Shown here: piece by piece, positions 5,330 through 10,041 of the stretch | Position numbering within the stretch: position 1 is the stretch's first letter | Layout: each line of letters starts with the position of its first letter | DNA from: an uncultured Bacilli bacterium | GTDB lineage: Bacteria > Bacillota_I > Bacilli_A > RF39 > UBA660 | Reading direction: 5' to 3' | DNA: 10,041 nt | Assembly: GCA_947598345.1 (NCBI GenBank) | Contig: CANQFF010000036.1 | Coordinates: forward strand, 1 to 10,041 | Position numbers and translations under genes: made by a program | Notes under the pieces: generated by a model | The model's database searches: none | Seen by the model: only the letters and a program-made list of their open reading frames with translations | What the model was told of the DNA's origin: nothing

Positions 5330-5386
5330 AAATTAACTCCTTTTTTCATAATAATATTTTAGTCTTGTATTCGGGGGTGATTAAAT

Positions 5387-6247
5387 ATGAGAAGATATAT
5401 GACTTTAGAAGAGTATTTTAAGACACAATTGTCATCAAAAGAAAAAAGTCATAAAAAAATAAAATATATTGTACTAATACCGTGTCTTATTATTATTCTC
5501 TTCTCAATATATACTATATTTAATTGGTGCATAGATAATTACAAAATAAGACAAATTAATAAAAAAATAGAAGAAAATACTATTTTGAATAATAATAAAG
5601 AATATGGAGAGCTTATTAATCCACCAAGTGATAAGAATAGTAATTATTACTATTATGCATCGATGCCTTTTTATCAGGTTAGTGTTTCAGTTTTAAAATC
5701 TATGAATAGTGATACTGTTGCCTATATTCATATGAGAAATACCAATATAAATTATCCTGTAGTTCAAACAAATGATAATGATTATTATTTAAATCATTCA
5801 TTTGATAAAAAAGAAAATGGAGCGGGTTGGATATTTATGGATTATAGAAATAATATAGACGATTTAGATGATAATACAATTATTTATGGTCATTCAAGAC
5901 TTAATGATGCAATGTTTGGCACTTTAAAAAATACTTTATCTCAAGAATGGCAAAGTGATGCAGATAATTATGTTATTTTTATATCTACTTTAAAAGAAAA
6001 TATGGTATTCCAAATATTTTCTATTTATACAACTAAGCGTGAAAGTTATTACATAACACCAAATTTTAATAATAGTGTTGATAAGCAAAAATGGATTAAT
6101 ATAGTGAAGGAAAGAAATATTTCTCCTATTGATACAGATGTTAATATTAAAGATAAATTTCTTACTTTATCTACTTGTCAAAATAATCAAGGTGGAAGGA
6201 TTGTTGTGCATGCAAAATTAATTAAAAAGCAAATAAAAAAAATGTAA
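5387..6247 (+). CDS. class B sortase
   Basis: Membrane-anchored cysteine transpeptidase of 286 residues. Residues 1-24 are cytoplasmic and basic, 26-47 a membrane helix, and about 95-280 the catalytic domain. The class B series is easily read: NYPVVQTNDNDYYLNHSFD (122-140), then GAGWIFMDYRN, then YGHS with catalytic His169, then MFGTL, then LTLSTC with Cys264, and GGRIVVHAKL with catalytic Arg271. All three catalytic residues are present. Length and layout are normal for the class. It is divergent from the NPNTG surface protein gene (57 bp between them), which is its likely substrate. Ribosome binding site GGGGGTGAT 6 nt before the ATG. No clear sigma-A promoter was found in the short gap. 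Confidence 0.92.
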   Translation: MRRYMTLEEYFKTQLSSKEKSHKKIKYIVLIPCLIIILFSIYTIFNWCIDNYKIRQINKKIEENTILNNNKEYGELINPPSDKNSNYYYYASMPFYQVSVSVLKSMNSDTVAYIHMRNTNINYPVVQTNDNDYYLNHSFDKKENGAGWIFMDYRNNIDDLDDNTIIYGHSRLNDAMFGTLKNTLSQEWQSDADNYVIFISTLKENMVFQIFSIYTTKRESYYITPNFNNSVDKQKWINIVKERNISPIDTDVNIKDKFLTLSTCQNNQGGRIVVHAKLIKKQIKKM

Positions 6248-6268
6248 ATTTTTTTATTTTTCTATTAT

Positions 6269-6290
6269 AAAAAAACTGGTAATAACCAGT
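6269..6290 (-). terminator. intrinsic terminator after spoIIIAH
   Basis: Minus strand: ACTGGT, loop TATT, ACCAGT, then seven T. It lies 12 bp past the spoIIIAH stop codon. There is no T run on the plus strand, so it serves spoIIIAH rather than the sortase gene. Confidence 0.75.
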
Positions 6291-6301
6291 ATATATTAAA
6301 A

Positions 6302-6805
6302 TTATTTTTGAAATTTAACAGTTATATATTTTGATTCTTCATAATTAGACTGTATAGTTCTCATTATATTGTTAGCTAAACTTTCTGAATGTTCAGAACT
6401 ATTTACTGTAACTTTAATTTGATTTCCATCTATTTTTACAAAAGAATCGAGTTTGTAACTTTCTTTTATTTGATTTTCTAATTTTTCTTCTATCCCTCTC
6501 ATATCATTTAATTCTTTTATTTTTTCATAAGCTTTATTTTTCTCATCAACAGAAGATTCTGTATTTGTAAGTATTAATTGCAAATCTTCTATTTCTTTAG
6601 ACATTTCTTCGTCTGCTTCTACTCTTAGGGCTACTAGTATATCACTTTCATCAACTGATATAGTAGGGGTAGAACTTTCACTTTTTTCAGCCTTATTTGA
6701 ATTAGTGGTTAACATTAATTCGCTTGGCATAGTGATATAGTAAATACTTAATACTAAAATTAGACTAAATAGTGTCAAAAACCATAAACTTTTTTTATTT
6801 ATCAT
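6302..6805 (-). CDS. spoIIIAH: SpoIIIAH, mother-cell side of the sporulation channel
   Basis: Protein of 167 residues. In B. subtilis, SpoIIIAH sits in the outer forespore membrane, binds SpoIIQ across the intermembrane space and forms a ring of the feeding channel between mother cell and forespore. The N-terminus KKSLWFLTLFSLILVLSIYY (4-23) matches the SpoIIIAH membrane segment as I remember it. A low-complexity linker follows (32-55), then a helix-rich region (56-116) and the ring-building part with strands FVKIDGNQIKVTV (122-134) and KYITVKF (159-165). Shorter than the B. subtilis protein (218), mostly in the linker. AGGAGG stands 5 nt before the ATG. Unusually, it stands alone and not at the end of a spoIIIAA-AH operon. 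A sigma-E-like promoter lies upstream. Confidence 0.85.
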   Translation of the reverse strand: MINKKSLWFLTLFSLILVLSIYYITMPSELMLTTNSNKAEKSESSTPTISVDESDILVALRVEADEEMSKEIEDLQLILTNTESSVDEKNKAYEKIKELNDMRGIEEKLENQIKESYKLDSFVKIDGNQIKVTVNSSEHSESLANNIMRTIQSNYEESKYITVKFQK

Positions 6806-6829
6806 ATATTCCTCCTGTATTTCTAATAG

Positions 6830-6857
6830 AGTATATTTAATAGATTTTAAAATATTA
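6830..6857 (-). promoter_or_regulatory. candidate sigma-E-type promoter of spoIIIAH
   Basis: Minus strand: TAATATT (6857-6851), which matches the sigma-E -35 pattern KMATATT, a 13-bp spacer, then AATATACT (6837-6830), which matches CATACAHT at 6 of 8. The spacer is one base short of the usual 14-15. The predicted start is near 6823-6825, just before the AGGAGG site. The B. subtilis spoIIIA operon is sigma-E-dependent, which fits. Confidence 0.4.
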
Positions 6858-6880
6858 CTGCAAGTACATTATTTTTTGCG

Positions 6881-6899
6881 TGCAAAAGTGCAGTTTGCA
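6881..6899. promoter_or_regulatory. inverted repeat, possible operator in the spoIIIAH/regulator intergenic region
   Basis: TGCAAA (6881-6886) and TTTGCA (6894-6899) flank a 7-nt centre that also contains TGCA. It lies 44-62 nt before the XRE-type regulator gene, and TTTGCA could double as its -35 (17 bp before TATGAG at 6917-6922). A dyad in this place is the usual site of autoregulation by such proteins. Confidence 0.4.
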
Positions 6900-6942
6900 T
6901 ACATCTAAAAATCAAGTATGAGATAATATGTGTGGTGGTATT

Positions 6943-7236
6943 ATGCATAAATTAGATCAACATACGAAATTTAAATCTAAAGATGACATACAGTATATAG
7001 TAGGTACTAATGTTAGAAAAATGTGTAAAGATAAAAAAATAAACCTTATGGAATTTGCCGAAGAAATAGATATATCTTATGAATATTTAAGACATATAGT
7101 GAGTATTGGAGGACAAAAGTCATTATCATTTTATTCTATGTATAAAATAGCCAAAATTCTTGGAGTTGGAATGGATGAGTTATGTGAAGGGATATTTGAT
7201 GATGACAAAAAGCTATATAATAATTATAAAGTATAA
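6943..7236 (+). CDS. XRE/Cro-CI-type DNA-binding regulator
   Basis: Small transcription regulator of 97 residues, almost entirely one helix-turn-helix domain (about 20-83): VGTNVRKMCKDKKINLMEF, EEIDISYEYLRHIV with the recognition helix at about 45-53, then LSFYSMYKIAKILGVGMDEL, the typical last two helices. The short acidic and basic tail (84-97) carries no other domain. ATG 6943 is preferred to the in-frame ATG 6928, since GGTGG lies 4-10 nt before it and 6928 overlaps the likely -10 region. It is divergent from spoIIIAH with a dyad symmetric site between them, so it may control itself and possibly spoIIIAH; its targets are unknown. Confidence 0.8.
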   Translation: MHKLDQHTKFKSKDDIQYIVGTNVRKMCKDKKINLMEFAEEIDISYEYLRHIVSIGGQKSLSFYSMYKIAKILGVGMDELCEGIFDDDKKLYNNYKV

Positions 7237-7259
7237 ATAAATTATTTTTACTTTCTACA

Positions 7260-7288
7260 TTGAAAGAATTTGATTATTATGGTAGAAT
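7260..7288 (+). promoter_or_regulatory. sigma-A promoter of the unknown membrane protein gene
   Basis: TTGAAA (7260-7265), 17-bp spacer, TAGAAT (7283-7288), with TG one base before the -10. The predicted start is near 7295, which favours the ATG at 7313 over the one at 7304. Confidence 0.65.
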
Positions 7289-7312
7289 TTATGTAGATAG
7301 GGTATGGTAAGT

Positions 7313-7819
7313 ATGAGTTTAAACTACGACATATTAACGACACTAAAACTACTTCATAATTCTTTTAAATATGATATATTTATAGCTATTATAATAAGTT
7401 CTATATTATTCACAATTTTGCTTATTATTAATAAAAATAATAAAATAATGAATTATTTTATTTGCTTAATAAATGTAATTTTAATTTCAATAATTTGTTT
7501 TTTCTATATAAAAAAAATATTAACTTTTAAATTTAATAATCCTATAAATAATATATATTTTTATTTTTTTAATACAATTTTGTATTTAATTATCTCAAGT
7601 ATAATTATTTTTAAAACGAAATATAAAAAAATAAATTTTATTTTTTATGGTCTTTCTTTAATAAATATATTGTTTTCAATTTTTATGACAATTAATTTAG
7701 AAAATATAAGTTTCATAGTTTTATATAACATATTTCCCATGATTAAATTTGGAAATATTATATATATACTATATTATATATTTATAATCAGTACTAAATT
7801 TTTGACAAAAAAATCATAA
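7313..7819 (+). CDS. small integral membrane protein of unknown function
   Basis: Not recognised. A 168-residue protein dominated by Ile, Phe, Asn and Lys codons, with about five membrane helices (roughly 20-40, 45-65, 80-100, 108-128 and 138-158) joined by short loops; no motif stands out. The upstream in-frame ATG at 7304 would leave almost no leader from the predicted start of transcription and has AGGG only 1 nt away, so 7313 (AGGG 10 nt upstream) is preferred. The very low GC, even for this window, comes from the hydrophobic codons. The engB promoter overlaps its last codons, so the two genes need not be co-regulated. Confidence 0.6.
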   Translation: MSLNYDILTTLKLLHNSFKYDIFIAIIISSILFTILLIINKNNKIMNYFICLINVILISIICFFYIKKILTFKFNNPINNIYFYFFNTILYLIISSIIIFKTKYKKINFIFYGLSLINILFSIFMTINLENISFIVLYNIFPMIKFGNIIYILYYIFIISTKFLTKKS

Positions 7820-7830
7820 CATGTTATAAT
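7802..7830 (+). promoter_or_regulatory. consensus sigma-A promoter of engB
   Basis: TTGACA (7802-7807), 17-bp spacer, TATAAT (7825-7830) and TG one base before the -10: both boxes perfect, plus an extended -10. It starts inside the last codons of the upstream membrane protein gene. Predicted start near 7837, leader of about 23 nt. Confidence 0.9.
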
Positions 7831-7859
7831 TAGTTCATCTTTTAAAGGAGTGGAGTAAT

Positions 7860-8441
7860 TTGAAAATTACAAGCATAGATTTAAAGGTTAGTGCAGTTAG
7901 GAGAAGTCAGTATCCAACTGACGGACAATCAGAATATTTATTGGTTGGTAAAAGTAATGTAGGAAAAAGTAGTTTTATAAATACACTTATAAATAGAAAA
8001 AATTATGCTAGAACTTCCGCAACACCAGGAAAAACGCAGACAATAAATTTTTATCATGTTAACGATAAATTTTATTTAGTAGACGCACCTGGATATGGAT
8101 TTGCTATGTTGAGTAAGAAAAAACAAAAAAAGTTTGGTTTAATGATGGAAGATTATCTTAAAAATAGACCAAATTTAAAGCAGGTATTTATGTTAATTGA
8201 TTTTAGACATAAGCCAACTAATGACGATTTAATGATGTATAATTATCTTAAATATTATAAAATACCAGTAACTATAGTAGCTACTAAAACTGATAAAGTT
8301 GGAATAACATTACAACAAAAACAAAGGAACATGATTTTAGAAGAGTTAGATTTAGTTGTTGGTGACGATTTTGTTATGTTTTCTAATGTTACTAAAATTG
8401 GTAAAAAAGAGATTTATGAAAAAATTGAAAGGACAATGTAG
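7860..8441 (+). CDS. engB: ribosome biogenesis GTP-binding protein EngB (YsxC/YihA)
   Basis: Essential GTPase of the TrmE-Era-EngA-EngB-Septin group, needed for late assembly of the 50S ribosomal subunit. Its 193 residues match the family length. All GTPase motifs can be read: G1 GKSNVGKSS (30-38), G2 around Thr55 in SATPGKTQT, G3 DAPGYG (75-80), G4 TKTD (142-145, the usual EngB form of NKxD), and G5 SNVTKIGK (175-182). It starts with TTG at 7860, with AAAGGAG 9 nt and GGAG 4 nt upstream; no ATG fits. Monocistronic: it has a consensus promoter and a terminator overlapping its stop codon. In Bacillus the gene lies beside lonA, which is not seen here. Confidence 0.96.
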   Translation: MKITSIDLKVSAVRRSQYPTDGQSEYLLVGKSNVGKSSFINTLINRKNYARTSATPGKTQTINFYHVNDKFYLVDAPGYGFAMLSKKKQKKFGLMMEDYLKNRPNLKQVFMLIDFRHKPTNDDLMMYNYLKYYKIPVTIVATKTDKVGITLQQKQRNMILEELDLVVGDDFVMFSNVTKIGKKEIYEKIERTM

Positions 8442-8458
8442 CTAAATTGTTCTTTTTT
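8430..8458 (+). terminator. intrinsic terminator after engB
   Basis: AGGACAAT (8430-8437) pairs with ATTGTTCT (8446-8453), 8 bp with one G-T pair and an 8-nt loop, then a run of T. The stop codon lies in the loop. Confidence 0.75.
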
Positions 8459-8481
8459 CATAATATAAAATAGGTGAGTTG

Positions 8482-8922
8482 ATGAGCATAAAATTTATTG
8501 ATAATCTTACATTAGATATATATATAAAAAAGGAAATAATTAAAAATATAAATTTAAATGAAAGAGATGATTTAGAAAATTATTTAAAAAAGTTATTTAA
8601 AATTTTAAAAGACAAATATAATATAATTATAGAAGGTTTTTATGAAGTAACTGTATATGTAGATAAGTTTTATGGAGTTGTATTTCATTTAGAAAAAGAT
8701 GATTTAGATTATTATGAATATTTTAAAAATCAAGTTGATATGAGAATTATAACTGTTGATACAGAATTTTTATATTTAGTTGATGATATACCAAGAGATT
8801 TACTTAATAAAGTTAATGTGTTCATAAATAATAATAATATTTACTTAAAAATTAAAGAACAACTTACTAAATTGGAAATGATGAGGTTAACAGAAAATAG
8901 TAAAATTGTTTATAATATATAA
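8482..8922 (+). CDS. hypothetical cytoplasmic protein, 146 residues
   Basis: Not recognised. It is soluble, rich in Lys, Asp, Glu, Asn and Ile, without signal peptide or membrane helix. An N-terminal helical part (about 14-46, LNERDDLENYLKKLFKILKD) is followed by a strand-rich centre (48-72, GFYEVTVYVDKFYGVVFHL; 86-100, DMRIITVDTEFLYLV) and a final strand and helix (118-136). This alternation suggests a small alpha/beta fold, but no motif names it. ATG 8482 has AGGTGA just upstream; a TTG at 8479 in frame overlaps that site. It follows engB by 40 bp with a terminator between, and no clear promoter was found, so it may depend on read-through. Own terminator at 8921. Confidence 0.7.
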   Translation: MSIKFIDNLTLDIYIKKEIIKNINLNERDDLENYLKKLFKILKDKYNIIIEGFYEVTVYVDKFYGVVFHLEKDDLDYYEYFKNQVDMRIITVDTEFLYLVDDIPRDLLNKVNVFINNNNIYLKIKEQLTKLEMMRLTENSKIVYNI

Positions 8923-8954
8923 CTTTAAGTATAGGATATTTAAAGTTTTTTTTT
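8921..8954 (+). terminator. intrinsic terminator after the hypothetical gene
   Basis: AACTTTAA (8921-8928) pairs with TTAAAGTT (8940-8947), an 8-bp AT-rich stem with an 11-nt loop, followed by nine T. It overlaps the stop codon at 8920-8922. Confidence 0.65.
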
Positions 8955-8986
8955 ATATTAGGAAAGAGCTTGATAATAAAAAAGTC

Positions 8987-9010
8987 GGCTATGTTAGACC
9001 GCATTGATTA
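8987..9010. repeat. left terminal inverted repeat of the IS1595-type element
   Basis: 24 bp beginning GGCTATGTTAGACCGC and ending GATTA; the exact reverse complement of 9776-9799. The stop codon and last five codons of the transposase fragment lie inside it. Confidence 0.95.
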
Positions 9011-9348
9011 TTCTTTGGAATATTGTTATAGTTTTTATAATAATCAAAAAATGGATATGGTGTCTTTGAATAACCTCTAATAGTGGTTTGGTAATATCCA
9101 TTTAAACTCTGCTTATATAAAAGATTGATTTTTTCTGAGTGAGAATCAATTTTTTTAAATGTTTCTATCCACATAAACCAGTTCAAATAATTTACTAATC
9201 TTCTCGTTGATACTCCATGAAAATTATGCATAAAATATCTAAACCTACTATGAAGTGAATTTACATTATTTATAACTCCTTTGCTTCTATTTTTCGAATC
9301 ATACCTATTATGTATTATATTTCTTTTTATAAATGCTTTTTTATACAT
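8989..9348 (-). pseudogene. C-terminal fragment of an IS1595/ISXO2-type transposase
   Basis: Open for 119 codons, but only a remnant. After a short stretch from the deletion junction (about residues 1-30), residues about 27-65 carry the conserved end of the family: NVNSLHSRFRYFMHNF, then GVSTRRLVNYLNWFMWIETF. The catalytic DDE/N part that should come before it is absent. It reads in a different frame from the N-terminal fragment and overlaps it by 22 bp, with no convincing ribosome binding site of its own, so it is probably not translated as a functional protein. The last residues NQCGLT are encoded by the terminal repeat. Confidence 0.75.
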
Positions 9349-9731
9349 TCCAATATTCTATGTCTCATAAAATATGAAGTTTTTAATCCTACACCCACTT
9401 TTGATGCACTAGCTCTTAACGATAATTTATCTACTATACATTCCATATACTTTAGCCATATTGATAAGTCTAATTTTGTTGTTACAAAAATCAAATTTGA
9501 ATTTGCGGTAAATTGATTTAAACATTTTTTACATTTGTATCTTTGATTACCTCTATATTTTCCTGCTTTCCAAAATTCAGTACTTCCACATTTTGGACAA
9601 CATTCAACTATCCTGTCTGCATTATTTTCTTCACTAAATTCCTCTATTATTATTTCTTCTAATTTCTTTAACAAAATTTTTCTTTCTTCTTTTGTTAGTT
9701 CTCCTATTATTTCTTCTAATTTATTTTTCAT
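9327..9731 (-). pseudogene. N-terminal fragment of an IS1595/ISXO2-type transposase
   Basis: 134 residues from ATG 9731, which has AGGTG 9 nt upstream (a GTG at 9743 overlaps that site). A charged helical start is followed by a zinc ribbon, CPKCGSTEFWKAG then RYKCKKC, and the family stretch TTKLDLSIWLKYMECI and LSLRASASKVGVGLKTSY ending RHRILECI, where the catalytic domain should begin. The frame then closes at TAA. Whole transposases of this family have roughly 300 residues, so about 150 residues with the catalytic acids are missing between this fragment and the C-terminal one. Confidence 0.8.
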
Positions 9732-9775
9732 ATCATACTTCACCTACATTAATATTTTATCATTTCATATGTTAT

Positions 9776-9799
9776 TAATCAATGCGGTCTAACATAGCC
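9776..9799. repeat. right terminal inverted repeat of the IS1595-type element
   Basis: 24 bp, the exact reverse complement of 8987-9010. It lies upstream of the transposase start. Confidence 0.95.
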
Positions 9800-9807
9800 A
9801 AAAACTC

Positions 9808-9836
9808 TTTACAAACATTTGTTCATATGATATAAT
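9808..9836 (+). promoter_or_regulatory. sigma-A promoter of the tnpB gene
   Basis: TTTACA (9808-9813), 17-bp spacer, TATAAT (9831-9836). The predicted start is near 9843, directly before the AGGGTGGTGAT site. The -35 box begins one base after the target duplication of the neighbouring IS, so the insertion just spared it. Confidence 0.7.
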
Positions 9837-9856
9837 TGCTTTGTCAGGGTGGTGAT

Positions 9857-10041
9857 ATGATGAACATAATAAGAGGTTATATATTTAGATTATATCCTAA
9901 TTTAGAACAACAACAATTAATAGAAAAATCATTTGGTTGTTCAAGATTTATTTATAACTATTTTTTAGATAAATATCTAAATTATATAAATGCATATAAC
10001 TGTTGTAAAGAAGTAAAAGAATTAACAAAAGAATATGATTG
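9857..10041 (+). CDS. tnpB: TnpB / OrfB of an IS200/IS605-type element, 5' part only
   Basis: Open from ATG 9857 (or ATG 9860) to the window edge, 61 codons seen of an expected 350-450. TnpB is the RNA-guided nuclease of IS200/IS605 and IS607 elements and the ancestor of Cas12. The start GYIFRLYPNLEQQQLIEKSF followed by GCSRFIYNYFLDKYL (about 7-41) is the characteristic N-terminal OrfB helix-turn-helix region. The RuvC and zinc-finger parts would lie beyond the window, so integrity cannot be judged. Ribosome binding site AGGGTGGTGAT directly upstream. No tnpA is seen before it, so this may be a tnpB-only element; its left end was not located. Confidence 0.85.
   Translation, partial: MMNIIRGYIFRLYPNLEQQQLIEKSFGCSRFIYNYFLDKYLNYINAYNCCKEVKELTKEYD

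Larger units (their letters stand above)
8987..9799 (-). mobile_element. IS1595/ISXO2-type insertion sequence with internal deletion
   Basis: An 813-bp element bounded by perfect 24-bp terminal inverted repeats that begin GGCTATGTTAGACC. Next to them are 8-bp flanks AAAAAGTC (8979-8986) and AAAAACTC (9800-9807), a target duplication differing at one base; 8-bp duplications are usual for the IS1595 family. The transposase on the minus strand keeps the N-terminal zinc-finger part and the C-terminal end but lacks the catalytic middle, so the element cannot move by itself. It could still be moved in trans by a full copy elsewhere, since both ends are intact. Confidence 0.85.

Noticed and set aside
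7802..7830. Treating the 171-codon membrane gene and engB as one operon
   Set aside because: A consensus sigma-A promoter lies at the end of the first gene, so engB has its own transcript.
9310..9516. Plus-strand frame of 68 codons inside the IS element
   Set aside because: Shadow of the transposase N-terminal fragment.

Overview
The window is very AT-rich, with Shine-Dalgarno sites of the GGAGG/AGGTGAT type, sigma-A promoters with 17-bp spacers, AGA as the main arginine codon, and only TAA or TAG as stops. Genes for endospore formation (gerE, gerM, spoIIIAH), two sortases and the GTPase EngB point to a low-GC, Gram-positive, spore-forming member of the Bacillota. An uncultured gut lineage near the Erysipelotrichales or a related Bacilli order is plausible, but that placement is inference.

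Layout. 88-1883: a sigma-A promoter drives a three-gene operon of a small SpaA/Cna-B-like surface protein, a sortase and a multi-pass membrane protein, closed by a bidirectional terminator. 1888-2839: a convergent membrane-protein gene. 2871-4150: gerE behind a good sigma-K-type promoter, then its own terminator, then gerM; these two genes also lie close together in Bacillus subtilis. 4143-4336: tRNA-Arg(UCU) with its own promoter and terminator. 4318-4646: a compact unit that looks like a type I toxin-antitoxin locus. It has a 27-residue hydrophobic peptide on the minus strand whose ribosome binding site is buried in a hairpin, and a convergent ~110-nt RNA on the plus strand that is antisense to the 3' part of the peptide mRNA. 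4655-6247: an NPNTG-anchored surface protein divergent from a class B sortase. 6269-7236: a lone spoIIIAH divergent from an XRE-type regulator. 7260-8954: an unknown membrane protein, engB (ribosome assembly GTPase) behind a consensus extended -10 promoter, and an unknown acidic 146-residue protein. 8987-9799: an internally deleted IS1595/ISXO2-type element with perfect 24-bp terminal inverted repeats. 9808-end: promoter and 5' part of a TnpB (IS200/IS605 OrfB) gene cut by the window edge.

How it fits together. Two sortase loci, each with a nearby anchored substrate, alternate with sporulation genes. The type I toxin-antitoxin candidate next to the tRNA is the least ordinary part. Its putative mRNA can pair its 5' end with its 3' end over 27 positions, and all three differences between the repeats are G-U wobbles on the mRNA strand only. 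The right end is a landing zone for transposons, with one decayed element inserted directly upstream of a tnpB promoter.
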